The position numbers were made by a program, and so were the translations under genes. The notes below the pieces were generated by a model. The model was given only the letters and a program-made list of their open reading frames with translations. It was not told the origin of the DNA and searched no databases. Positions 43,284 through 51,700 of a stretch of DNA of 64,000 nucleotides are shown here, in pieces. Source of the stretch: CAVPHV01 sp963821095 (GTDB lineage Bacteria > Actinomycetota > Acidimicrobiia > Spongiisociales > UBA5794); assembly GCA_963821095.1 (NCBI GenBank), contig CAWGCJ010000007.1:496001-560000 (forward strand), written 5' to 3'. Positions within the stretch are counted from its first letter, which is position 1. Each line of letters begins with the position of its first letter.

Positions 43284-43780
43284 GCGAGATCGCCATCGTC
43301 GTTGTTGAGGACGAGCGAGAGGTGCGCGACGCGGTCGTGCGCGACCTCACTCCCTTTGCGGGCCACTTCAGAATCGAAGCTGCCGAGGACGTCGACGACG
43401 CCCGCAACCTGCTGGCCGAGCTCGCCGCCGATGACGTCCTCGCCGGGCTCATCCTTTGTGATCACATGCTGCCCGGGGTCCTCGGTATCGACTTCCTGAT
43501 CGAACTCGAAGGGGAGCCGAAGACACGTGGCACCCGCAAGGTTCTGCTGACCGGCCAGGCGGGTCTCGAAGACACCATCCGCGCCGTCAACGAGGCCAAG
43601 CTCGACTACTACGTCGCCAAGCCGTGGTCGCCCGAGGCGCTCCACCAGGTGGTCTCGTCCCAACTCACCGAGTTCGTCTTGGCTTCCGACGAAGACGTAC
43701 TGCCCTACGTGTCCATCCTCGACGGTCCCCGCCTCCTCGACGCCGCGTCACAGCGAGGCTGGGAAGGTCGCGCCACGTGA
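43280..43780 (+). CDS. Stand-alone response regulator (receiver only)
   Basis: 166 residues: acidic pocket VVEDE, phospho-acceptor Asp61 in LILCDHMLPG, KVLLTGQAG with the switch Thr, and YYVAKPW with the conserved Lys. After the receiver only about 35 residues remain (EFVLASDEDVLPYVSIL...), with no DNA-binding or enzymatic output. It overlaps the kinase stop by ATGA. Likely signals by protein contact or phosphate relay. Confidence 0.88.
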   Translation: MSEIAIVVVEDEREVRDAVVRDLTPFAGHFRIEAAEDVDDARNLLAELAADDVLAGLILCDHMLPGVLGIDFLIELEGEPKTRGTRKVLLTGQAGLEDTIRAVNEAKLDYYVAKPWSPEALHQVVSSQLTEFVLASDEDVLPYVSILDGPRLLDAASQRGWEGRAT

Positions 43781-44520
43781 CCGGGCGCCTCACCGGCAAA
43801 ACGGCAGTCGTCACCGGTGCCGGCCAGGGAATCGGCCGCGCCACGGTTGAGGCGTTCATCGCCGAAGGGGCTGAGGTGTGGGCACTCGACCTGAACCCGG
43901 TCACGCTCGACACACTGGCGGTTGAGTATCGGGGGGTTCACACCAGAGTCGTCGACGTCACCGATTCCGCAGCGATTGTGGCGGTTGCCGAGGAAGTTGG
44001 CCCGGTCGACGTCCTGTTCAACTGTGCCGGGATCGTGCAGCACGGCAACATCCTCGATACCGACGAGTCGGAGTGGTCGTTCGGGCTCGACGTCAACGTC
44101 ACCTCGATGTATCGCATGATTCGAGCACTGCTGCCCGCAATGCTGACCCACGGTGGCGGGTCGATCGTCAACATGGCTTCGGTTGTTTCCAATGTGTCCG
44201 GCGTTCCCGACCGATTTGTCTATGGAACGTCCAAAGCAGCAGTCATTGGACTGACCAAGGCCGTGGCTGCCGACTTCGTTGCCGGCGGTATTCGCTGCAA
44301 CGCCATCGCCCCAGGGACGGTCCAGTCGCCCTCGCTCGACGAGCGCTTATCGGCGCTGGGGGACGTGGAGCAGGCGCGAGCCGCGTTCGTGGCACGTCAG
44401 CCAATGGGGCGGCTTGGCACCACGGACGAAATTGCCGCCGCCGCCGTGTACCTGGCGTCCGACGAGTCGGCGTATGTGACGGGAACCGTCTTGGTGATCG
44501 ACGGGGGCATGACCCTGTGA
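43777..44520 (+). CDS. SDR dehydrogenase, 2-keto-3-deoxy-L-fuconate dehydrogenase-like
   Basis: Short-chain dehydrogenase, NAD(P)-binding TGAGQGIGRA, NCAG, catalytic YGTSKAA. The sequence pattern (VLFNCAGIVQHGNILD, GTSKAAVIGLTKAVAADFV, GIRCNAIAPGTVQSPSL) matches the DHRS6/BDH2 and 2-keto-3-deoxy-L-fuconate dehydrogenase subgroup. GTG start at 43777 overlaps the receiver stop. 247 residues. The next gene encodes an FAH hydrolase of the same proposed pathway. Confidence 0.75.
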   Translation: MTGRLTGKTAVVTGAGQGIGRATVEAFIAEGAEVWALDLNPVTLDTLAVEYRGVHTRVVDVTDSAAIVAVAEEVGPVDVLFNCAGIVQHGNILDTDESEWSFGLDVNVTSMYRMIRALLPAMLTHGGGSIVNMASVVSNVSGVPDRFVYGTSKAAVIGLTKAVAADFVAGGIRCNAIAPGTVQSPSLDERLSALGDVEQARAAFVARQPMGRLGTTDEIAAAAVYLASDESAYVTGTVLVIDGGMTL

Positions 44521-45362
44521 AGCTGGTCAGGTACGGCCGGCGCGGGGAGGAACAGCCCGGCATTGTCGACGCCGCCGGGCAGGTGAGGTCGCTGGCCGGC
44601 GTGACCGACGACATCGCAGGCACCACGCTCGAGCCGCACCACCTCAACCGGCTCACCGCCATCGATCCCGCAACGTTGCCGGCTGTGGATGACGAAGTCA
44701 GGATCGGACCGTGTGTCGGCGCCGTGGGCAAGTTCATCTGCATCGGGCTCAACTACTCGGATCACGCCACAGAGTCCGGGATGGAGATCCCGGACGAACC
44801 GGTGTTGTTCATGAAGGCAACGTCGGCGATCTCTGGGCCCTATGACGACGTCGTACTCCCGCGGGGCGCCGGCAAGGGTGACTGGGAGGTCGAGTTGGCC
44901 GCGGTGATCGGTGCGCCGGGCAAGAACATCTCCGTCGGCTCAGCACGGGACCACATCGCCGGCTACTGCGTGGTCAACGACCTGTCGGATCGGGGTTTCC
45001 AACTCGACGGCACCGGGCAATGGGTCAAAGGCAAGAGCGCCGACACGTTTGCGCCACTGGGGCCGTGGCTGGTGACCAGCGACGAGATCCCGGACCCCCA
45101 GCAACTCGACATATGGCTCGAGGTCGACGGCCATCGTCACCAAAACGGCAGCACCGCAACGATGATTGTCGGGGTTGACGCTTTGGTGGCGTACGTGAGT
45201 CGGTTCATGAGCCTCCAATCGGGGGATGTGATCTCAACCGGGACTCCTCCCGGTGTCGGGCTCGGCTACGACCCACCTATTTGGCTGCGGCCCGGCAACG
45301 TGATGCGTCTCGGCATTTCCGGCCTCGGTGAGCAGCGTCAGCGAGTGGTGGCTGCGTCATGA
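44517..45362 (+). CDS. FAH-family hydrolase, 2,4-diketo-3-deoxy-L-fuconate hydrolase-like
   Basis: Fumarylacetoacetate hydrolase fold: KFICIGLNYSDHA, FMKATSAISGPYDDVVLP, the metal Glu/Asp in DWEVELAAVIG and GYCVVNDLSDR, and GDVISTGTPPGVG. The pattern fits the hydrolase that splits 2,4-diketo-3-deoxy-L-fuconate into pyruvate and lactate in non-phosphorylating fucose degradation; ureidoglycolate lyase or other acylpyruvate hydrolases are alternatives. GTG start overlaps the SDR stop. 281 residues. Confidence 0.78.
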   Translation: MKLVRYGRRGEEQPGIVDAAGQVRSLAGVTDDIAGTTLEPHHLNRLTAIDPATLPAVDDEVRIGPCVGAVGKFICIGLNYSDHATESGMEIPDEPVLFMKATSAISGPYDDVVLPRGAGKGDWEVELAAVIGAPGKNISVGSARDHIAGYCVVNDLSDRGFQLDGTGQWVKGKSADTFAPLGPWLVTSDEIPDPQQLDIWLEVDGHRHQNGSTATMIVGVDALVAYVSRFMSLQSGDVISTGTPPGVGLGYDPPIWLRPGNVMRLGISGLGEQRQRVVAAS

Positions 45363-46099
45363 GCGCCATCGTCACCGGCGCGGCCGGTGCTCTGGGCGGC
45401 GCCATGGCCGAACGCCTGGCCGCCGATGGCCACTCGGTTGCCGTCCTCGACCTCGACCTCGAAGGCGCCGTCGCCGTCGCCGACCGTATCCTCGCTGCGG
45501 GCGGCGCCGCGCAAGCGATCGGCTGCGACCTTCGCCAGGAGGCCCAGATTGCCGCAGCGTTCTCGCAGGCAGAAGCCCGACTGGGGCCAATCGCAGTGCT
45601 GGTGAACAACGCGGCCGTCTTCCCGGCGGGCAAGTTCACCGAGGTGACCGCTGCCGAGTTCGACGACACCATTGCGGTCAACCAACGCGCCTACTTCCTT
45701 TGTGCACAGCAGGCGGCCCGCGCCATGATCGGCCGAAAGACAGAAGGGGCGATCATCAACGTCGCCTCGATCGTATGGCACGGCTGGTGGGCCGGCATGT
45801 CTCCCTACGTCGCCGCCAAGGGAGCGGTGGTGGCCATGACCAGAGCGATGGCACGCGAGTTGGGCGAGCACGGCATCCGGGTCAACGGGGTGGCGCCGGG
45901 TGCGTTTCCGACGAGAGCCGAAAAGGTGCAGCACGATGATCTCGAGGCATACGAGCAGGAGATCATCGCGGCGCAGGCCCTCAAGCGGCGGGGACGTTTC
46001 GACGAGGTCGCCGGGGTGGTCTCGTTTCTGGCTGGAGACGATGCGTCGTTCGTGACGGGGCAGACCATCAACGTCGACGGCGGCTGGATCATGGTGTGA
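45359..46099 (+). CDS. SDR family dehydrogenase
   Basis: Rossmann motif TGAAGALGGAMA, NNAA, catalytic Ser/Tyr/Lys with YVAAKGA near residue 150, and GQTINVDGGW at the end. 246 residues. Overlaps the FAH gene by ATGA, so part of the same operon; an L-fucose or sugar-lactone dehydrogenase role is possible but unproven. Confidence 0.82.
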   Translation: MSAIVTGAAGALGGAMAERLAADGHSVAVLDLDLEGAVAVADRILAAGGAAQAIGCDLRQEAQIAAAFSQAEARLGPIAVLVNNAAVFPAGKFTEVTAAEFDDTIAVNQRAYFLCAQQAARAMIGRKTEGAIINVASIVWHGWWAGMSPYVAAKGAVVAMTRAMARELGEHGIRVNGVAPGAFPTRAEKVQHDDLEAYEQEIIAAQALKRRGRFDEVAGVVSFLAGDDASFVTGQTINVDGGWIMV

Positions 46100-46130
46100 G
46101 CAGATGACAGAACTGAAGCGGGAGGATCAC

Positions 46131-47162
46131 ATGGAGAATCGGCGAGCGGGGAGCGGAGGTTCTGGTGCCGGAGGACGCGGCCGGCTGCGTTGGGGCATTC
46201 TCAGCACGGCAAACATCGGCATGGCCAAGGTAACGCCGGCCATCCAAGCCGGGGTCAACTGCGAGGTGGTGGCAATTGCGTCGCGGGACGAGAGTCGAGC
46301 CCGGGCCGCGGCGGACCAACTGGACATCCCACGGGCTCATGGGAGCTACGAAGCCCTCATCTCTGATGACGAGGTCGACGCGGTCTACATCCCCCTCCCG
46401 AATCAGCTGCACGCCGAATGGACGATGGCGGCAGCTCGCGCCGGCAAACACGTGTTGTGCGAGAAGCCGTTGGCGTTGACGGCGGCCGACGCCCAGGAGA
46501 TGGTCGACGTCTGTGCGGCTGAAGGCGTGAAGTTCATGGAGGCCTTCATGTATCGGCTCCACCCCTCGTGGATGGCGGTGCGTCAGCTGGTGGCCGACGG
46601 CCGGATCGGTGAGGTGCGTGCCATCCAAGCGTGGTTCTCCTACTTCAACGCCGACCCCGACAACATCCGCAACAAACCCGAGTGTGGCGGCGGAGCGCTC
46701 ATGGATGTCGGGTGCTACCCGATCAACGCCGCCAGGATGATCTATGGCGGGGAGCCGACCGCAGTGGCGGGTTCGATGCGACGGGATCCGCGCTTCGGCA
46801 CCGATGTGGTCACCTCGGCTCTGCTCGAGTTCGGCCCCGGCCAGGCAAGCTTCACCTGCTCGACCCAGCTGGAGGACTACCAGCGGGTCCACGTCGGCGG
46901 GACTGAGGGCCGAATCGATGTCGAGATCCCCTTCAACATCCCACCAGATCGGCCGACCCGCATCTTTGTCACCGCGGGCGGCAACCCGCCGGTGGCCCCC
47001 GATACCCAGACCATCACCTTCGATACTCGCGATCAATACACCGCCGAAGCCGAGGGCTTCGCTGCCGCCGTCCTCAACGACACCCCGGTGCCGACACCGC
47101 CAGAGGACGGCGTTGCCAACATGCGAGTCATCGAGCAAATCGTCGCCGCAGCGTCAAGCTGA
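46131..47162 (+). CDS. Gfo/Idh/MocA family oxidoreductase
   Basis: Start at 46131 is preferred over 46104 because GGGAGG sits eight bases before it. A Gly/Arg-rich N-terminal stretch precedes the Rossmann fold WGILSTANIGMAK. Catalytic motif HVLCEKPLAL (EKP Lys), then EAFMYRLHPSW and the C-terminal strand MDVGCYPINAARM with the His replaced. Resembles D-xylose 1-dehydrogenase/glucose-fructose oxidoreductase types. 343 residues. Last plus-strand gene of the cluster. Confidence 0.85.
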   Translation: MENRRAGSGGSGAGGRGRLRWGILSTANIGMAKVTPAIQAGVNCEVVAIASRDESRARAAADQLDIPRAHGSYEALISDDEVDAVYIPLPNQLHAEWTMAAARAGKHVLCEKPLALTAADAQEMVDVCAAEGVKFMEAFMYRLHPSWMAVRQLVADGRIGEVRAIQAWFSYFNADPDNIRNKPECGGGALMDVGCYPINAARMIYGGEPTAVAGSMRRDPRFGTDVVTSALLEFGPGQASFTCSTQLEDYQRVHVGGTEGRIDVEIPFNIPPDRPTRIFVTAGGNPPVAPDTQTITFDTRDQYTAEAEGFAAAVLNDTPVPTPPEDGVANMRVIEQIVAAASS

Positions 47163-47167
47163 ATCGG

Positions 47168-47857
47168 CTACGCCAACGCGGCGTCGACTGCGGCGAGGGC
47201 GTGGATGCGGGTGGTGGGGAAGTAAGGGCAGTCGAGGTCGGTGGGGGTGACGAGCAGTTCGATCTCGGTGCAGCCAGCAATGACGCCTTCGGCACCGCGC
47301 GCCAGAAGTCGGTCGATCGAAGCGAGGTAGGCCAGACGCGACTCTTCACGGATCTCCCCGCGCACCAACTCCTCGAAGATCACGTCGTGGATCACCGTCC
47401 GGTCCGGCTCATCGGGGATCAACACCTCGAGGCCGTGGTCGCTGAGGCGGCCGGGGTAGAAGTCCATCTCCATCGTGTAGCGGGTGCCGAGCAGCGCCAC
47501 CGTCTGGACTCCCGCGGCGACCACTGCGGCTGCCGTGGCGTCTGCGAGGTGGAGGAAGGGGATGTCGATTGCCGCCGCAATGTCCGCCGCAACCCGATGC
47601 ATGGTGTTGGTACACAGCACGATCAGATCGGCGCCCGCTTCCTGCAGGGCATGGGCATCAGAGCCGAGCAGGCTCCCGGCAGCTGCCCAATCATCGGCCT
47701 CCTGGAGCGCCTCAATGGCGGCGAAGTCGTAGGAGCGGATCAGCAGGTCGGCTGAGTGGGTGCCGCCGAGTCGCGCCCGCACCTCGCGGTTGATGATGCG
47801 TTCATACTCGATCGACGACTCCCAGCTCATTCCGCCGAGGAGTCCGATCGTCTTCAC
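47168..47857 (-). CDS. Aspartate/glutamate racemase family protein
   Basis: Two catalytic cysteines: LCTNTMH (about residue 83) and AGCTEIELL (about 194), with the N-terminal GLLGGMSWESS typical of YgeA/broad-specificity aspartate racemases. 229 residues. Its start overlaps the xylulokinase stop, so they are co-transcribed, although the link to sugar use is unclear. Confidence 0.87.
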   Translation of the reverse strand: MKTIGLLGGMSWESSIEYERIINREVRARLGGTHSADLLIRSYDFAAIEALQEADDWAAAGSLLGSDAHALQEAGADLIVLCTNTMHRVAADIAAAIDIPFLHLADATAAAVVAAGVQTVALLGTRYTMEMDFYPGRLSDHGLEVLIPDEPDRTVIHDVIFEELVRGEIREESRLAYLASIDRLLARGAEGVIAGCTEIELLVTPTDLDCPYFPTTRIHALAAVDAALA

Positions 47858-49299
47858 GACGTCGGGTCTGTGGTGTTGAGCAAGGCTGTCGCTTCCTGCA
47901 CCCGGCGGATGCGAGCTAGGGCATCCTCATTGCGGGCGGCCGCGGGCAGCACGGTGCCGCGGCGGGTCTCCCACCGCCGGGCGATGACCTCGGGCGGCTC
48001 GCCGGTGAGCATGGCGGCAGCTTGCGCAGCGGCGCCGAGCGCCACCAATTCCTCTCCGGTGGGAATCTCGATGGCGCGACCGGACAATTCGCCGATCACC
48101 CTTCGCCAGGTGTCACCTTTGGCGCCGCCGCCCACCAGGACAATCGGCGCAGCCGGATCGATTCCAGAACTGTTGGCGTCGATGACCTCGATGGCACCGA
48201 GCAGCGACAGTGCGGCCCCCTCGTAGGCAGCCCGCAGGATCTGTTCAGGGGTCGTAGTGTGGCGCAGTCCGGTGATGGTCGCCGCCGCGTTGGGGAGGTT
48301 TGGAGTGCGTTCGCCGTCCAAATAGGGCAGCACGACCGCATCGGTCCGTTCGGCGGCGGCCTCTCGATCAAGCCCCAGCCAGGTAGCGATGCGGTCGACG
48401 GCCAGGGTGCAGTTGAGCGTGGCGGCCAGCGGCAGGAATCTGCCGGTGGCGTCTGCGAACCCGGCGACGGTCCCCGAGCGGTCGACGGTGCGGGTTCGGG
48501 ACACCATGAACGCCGTACCCGACGTCCCCAGGCTGATGACCGGTGTCCCGGCATCGAGGCCCAAGCCGAGAGCGGCGCCGGCATTGTCGCCGGTACCGGG
48601 ACCAACCGGGATCCCCGGGATCAGGCCGAGGTAGCCGCCGGCAGCGGTGGTGACCTCGCCCGCGGCGTCCTGGGGCCCGAGCACGATCGGAAGCAGTGCC
48701 GGGTCCAACCGAAGGGCATCGAGGTCCAACACGGCGGAGGCGTACTGCTCCGTGGCGGTCGACCACCAGGCCGTCCCCGAGCCGTCGCCGCGATCCGTGG
48801 TGCCCATGCCGGTGAGTCGCTCATTGAGGAAGTCGTGGGGCAGTCGGATCGCGGCCGTGGCGGCGGCAACGTCGGGTTCGACCCGGCGCAGCCACGCCCA
48901 CTTGGTGGCGGTGAACGACGCCACCGGGACCAGACCGATATGCTCGGCCCACCAGCCGGGCCCACCCATCGCCTCGATCAGGGCGGCGGCGTCGGGGGCC
49001 GACTCGGTGTCGTTCCACAGCTTGGCGGGACGCAGTGGTGCGCCCGAGTCATCGAGCACCACCATGCCGTGCTGTTGCCCGGCGACGGATATCGCCCGCA
49101 CCTCTGAGGCACGACCGGTTTCGGCCAGAGCCTTGGCCAGCGCCTTCCACCAAACCACAGGGTCGGTCTCCCGAGTCCCAGCGGAACCGGTCACCTCGTG
49201 GCCACAACGGCCGTGGGCAACGATCCCTCCGGTGTCGGTATCAACGATCAGGACCTTGGTGGACTGGGTCGAGCAGTCGATCCCGGCAACGAGCGGCAT
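47854..49299 (-). CDS. xylB: Xylulokinase-like FGGY carbohydrate kinase
   Basis: Phosphorylates D-xylulose or a related ketose. IDCSTQSTKVLIVD (phosphate-binding 1), SVAGQQHGMVVLD with the metal/substrate motif, KLWNDTES, PGTGDNAGAALGLG with the catalytic Asp and ISLGTSGTAF. The C-terminal VGGGAKGDTWRRVIGE is the adenosine motif. Start at 49299 with GAGGAGA just upstream; the in-frame start at 49311 is less likely. 481 residues, intact. Divergent from the sugar importer genes 334 bp away. Confidence 0.9.
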   Translation of the reverse strand: MPLVAGIDCSTQSTKVLIVDTDTGGIVAHGRCGHEVTGSAGTRETDPVVWWKALAKALAETGRASEVRAISVAGQQHGMVVLDDSGAPLRPAKLWNDTESAPDAAALIEAMGGPGWWAEHIGLVPVASFTATKWAWLRRVEPDVAAATAAIRLPHDFLNERLTGMGTTDRGDGSGTAWWSTATEQYASAVLDLDALRLDPALLPIVLGPQDAAGEVTTAAGGYLGLIPGIPVGPGTGDNAGAALGLGLDAGTPVISLGTSGTAFMVSRTRTVDRSGTVAGFADATGRFLPLAATLNCTLAVDRIATWLGLDREAAAERTDAVVLPYLDGERTPNLPNAAATITGLRHTTTPEQILRAAYEGAALSLLGAIEVIDANSSGIDPAAPIVLVGGGAKGDTWRRVIGELSGRAIEIPTGEELVALGAAAQAAAMLTGEPPEVIARRWETRRGTVLPAAARNEDALARIRRVQEATALLNTTDPTS

Positions 49300-49633
49300 G
49301 CGTCTCCTCACGGTGAAGTGGGCGCAAATCGTAGACGGTCACGGTCTGGCGTTTGGCAGCGTCCGGCTTTGCGGGTAGCGTTCCCACGCTCAGTCAGCAG
49401 TTGGGTGCGTCGGAGGAGGGCGCATCCCGGGCTGGCAGCAGGAGGAAACGAACCCACACGCCCACCAGGGTGTACCGCCGTTGGCGTTGACCACGGTCGA
49501 CGACCCGGCACCTTCGCCCCAAAGTCCGGGGCACACTCGCAAACCTTCGCCGCCGTTCGGTGGTGATCTATTGCCGCCCCATCTGGTGCGGCCACCAAGC
49601 AGACAGATACCTGTTGAAAGGAACAACACGCGA
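49300..49633. promoter_or_regulatory. Divergent promoter region of xylB and the sugar importer
   Basis: 334 bp with no supported gene. A small palindrome AGCGT-TCCC-ACGCT lies at 49377-49390 and could be a LacI/ROK-type operator, but this is weak. A Shine-Dalgarno GAAAGGA (about 49616-49622) serves the binding-protein gene. Confidence 0.35.
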
Positions 49634-50815
49634 ATGAATAAACCGATTCGCATCATTGTCCTCATTGCGGCGCTCGCACTCGTTGCGGCCGCCTGTGGTG
49701 ATGACGATGACGCCACCACGACCACGGCTGCGGCTAGTGGCGAGACGACCACGACCGCTTCCGGCGAGACGGCCTGCGAAGGCAATATTGCCGTTCTGCT
49801 GCCGGATTCGGCTTCTTCGGCTCGCTGGGAGTCCGACGACCGCCGCTTCTTCAAGGAAGCCTTCGAAGGCGCCGGCCTGGTTGAGAACACCGACTTCACG
49901 ATCGTGAACGCTGAAGGCGATGCCGCCACCCAGCAGACCCAGGCCGAAGCAGCGCTTGCTGCCGGTGCCACGGTGATTCTGCTGACCAACCTGGACTCCG
50001 GTTCCGGTGCGGCGATCATCGAACTCGCTCGTAATGGCGGCGCCGCCGTCATCGACTACGACCGTTTGACGGTTGAGGGTCCCGGCGCCGACGTCTACGT
50101 GTCGTTCAACAACGTCGCGGTTGGCCAGACCATGGCCGACGTCATCGGTCCGAAGATCGATGAACTTGGTGACACCCCGAATGTCGTGATGCTCAATGGT
50201 GGGCCGACCGACAACAACGCTGCACTGTTCAAGCGTGGCTACAACGAGGCCAGCGACTATGCGGTTTCGACCAAGGTCGCGGCCGGCGAATGGGCCCTGG
50301 CGGCCGATCAGGACACTCCGAACTGGGACAACCAGGAGGCGTTGACGATCTTCGAGCAGATCCTCGTCGACACCGACGGTGCGGTTGATGCCGTGTTCGC
50401 CGCCAACGATGGTCTCGCCAACTCGGTGATCCAGGCCCTCCAGGCCGGCGGGTTCGATCCCGTGCCGTTGAGTGGCCAGGACGCCACCGTGGCCGGGATG
50501 CAGAACGTGCTGTCCGGCTGGCAGACGATGAGCGTGTACAAGCCGATCAAGGCTGAGGCCGAGGCGGCTGCCGCCGCGGCCCTGGCGCTGCGCTGTGGCG
50601 AAGACGCGACGGCGATCGACTTCGAGGGCGAGAGCACTCTGATCGATCCCGCCACCAATGAAATCGGCGGGGCGACGGGTGTTCCGTACATCGCGCTGAC
50701 TCCGATCGGTGTGACCGTTGACAACATTGCCGACACCGTCATTGCAGATGGGTTCCGTACCTGGGACGAGATCTGCACCGGCGAGTTCGAGCAGTACTGC
50801 CCCGCTGATCGGTAG
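49634..50815 (+). CDS. D-xylose-type ABC transporter substrate-binding lipoprotein (XylF-like)
   Basis: Periplasmic-binding-protein fold anchored by lipobox ALVAAAC (Cys21). A Thr-rich linker (TTTTAAASGETTTTASGE) leads to the domain starting GNIAVLLPDSASSARWE, with AVIDYDRLTVEGPGADVYVSFNN and VDAVFAANDGLANSVIQAL. 393 residues. Ligand is probably a pentose or hexose; XylF-like motif RWxxD is present (ARWESDD). A strong hairpin follows before the ATPase gene, allowing higher expression of the binding protein. Confidence 0.88.
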   Translation: MNKPIRIIVLIAALALVAAACGDDDDATTTTAAASGETTTTASGETACEGNIAVLLPDSASSARWESDDRRFFKEAFEGAGLVENTDFTIVNAEGDAATQQTQAEAALAAGATVILLTNLDSGSGAAIIELARNGGAAVIDYDRLTVEGPGADVYVSFNNVAVGQTMADVIGPKIDELGDTPNVVMLNGGPTDNNAALFKRGYNEASDYAVSTKVAAGEWALAADQDTPNWDNQEALTIFEQILVDTDGAVDAVFAANDGLANSVIQALQAGGFDPVPLSGQDATVAGMQNVLSGWQTMSVYKPIKAEAEAAAAAALALRCGEDATAIDFEGESTLIDPATNEIGGATGVPYIALTPIGVTVDNIADTVIADGFRTWDEICTGEFEQYCPADR

Positions 50816-50864
50816 ATCCGATCGGGCCGATCGGTAGAGCCGATCGGTAGGACAACAATCGAAA

Positions 50865-50906
50865 ATGCATCGGGGGGACGCTACCGCTAGCGTCCCCCCG
50901 AGCATT
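50865..50906 (+). terminator. Strong hairpin between binding protein and ATPase genes
   Basis: Perfect 13-bp stem 50871-50883/50888-50900 with loop CCGC, extendable by AATGC/GCATT outside it, and TTTCT after it. Placement inside the operon suggests partial termination or mRNA stabilisation of the upstream gene. Confidence 0.75.
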
Positions 50907-50926
50907 TCTAGGACCGTTGAGGAGTT

Positions 50927-51700
50927 ATGGCGACTGAGCCCATCCTGACCTGCAATGGAGTGTCGAAGCACTTCGGTGCGGTGCAAGCCTTGTACAAAGT
51001 CGACTTCGAGGTGTGCCCCGGGGAGGTGATGGCACTCGTCGGGGACAACGGAGCCGGCAAATCGACCCTGATCAAGGGTATCGCAGGCATCTACCCCTTT
51101 GACGAGGGCTATACGACCTTCGACGGCAAGAAGGTGAAGATTCACAGCCCGCGCGATGCCTCGGGTCTCGGGATCGAAATCGTGTACCAGGACTTGGCGC
51201 TCGCCGACAACCTCGATGTGGTGGCCAACATGTTCCTCGGCCGCGAAGAAGTACACAACGGTGTCATGCTCAACGAAGCGGCGATGGAGAGCACGGCGCG
51301 CGAGACGCTCGACAGCCTGGCGGTCACCACGCTCCAGTCGGTGCGGCAAACGGTTGCAGGGCTTTCCGGAGGGCAGCGACAATCGGTTGCCGTCGCCAAG
51401 GCCGTCATGTGGAACTCGAGAGTCGTCATCCTGGACGAGCCGACGGCGGCGTTGGGCGTCGCCCAGACCCGCCAGGTGCTGGATCTGGTGCGCACCCTGG
51501 CCGATCGTGGGCTCGCCGTGGTGATCATCTCCCACAACTTGCACGACATCTTCGAGGTGGCCGATCGGGTGACCGTGCTGCGACTCGGGCAGGCCGTCAG
51601 CGTGTTCAGACTCGACGAGACGACCCAGCAAGAGGTGGTGCACGCCATCACCGCGGGCACCCTCCGGCACGTTCCGGGTATGGATGAGGTGGCGAAATGA
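50927..51700 (+). CDS. Sugar ABC transporter ATPase, single-domain (XylG/FrcA-like)
   Basis: Walker A GDNGAGKST, Q-loop YQDLAL, signature LSGGQRQSV, Walker B VVILDEPTAALG and switch His in ISHNLHDIF. Only 257 residues: one ATPase domain, against about 500 for the usual two-domain XylG/RbsA, as in the FrcA type. It would need to act as a homodimer. Start at 50927 has GAGGAG at 50919-50924. Overlaps the permease gene by ATGA. Confidence 0.92.
   Translation: MATEPILTCNGVSKHFGAVQALYKVDFEVCPGEVMALVGDNGAGKSTLIKGIAGIYPFDEGYTTFDGKKVKIHSPRDASGLGIEIVYQDLALADNLDVVANMFLGREEVHNGVMLNEAAMESTARETLDSLAVTTLQSVRQTVAGLSGGQRQSVAVAKAVMWNSRVVILDEPTAALGVAQTRQVLDLVRTLADRGLAVVIISHNLHDIFEVADRVTVLRLGQAVSVFRLDETTQQEVVHAITAGTLRHVPGMDEVAK

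Noticed and set aside
49377..49390. AGCGT-TCCC-ACGCT as a firm xylose-regulator operator
   Set aside because: Only five paired bases; such a palindrome is expected by chance in GC-rich DNA, so it is mentioned only within the region entry.
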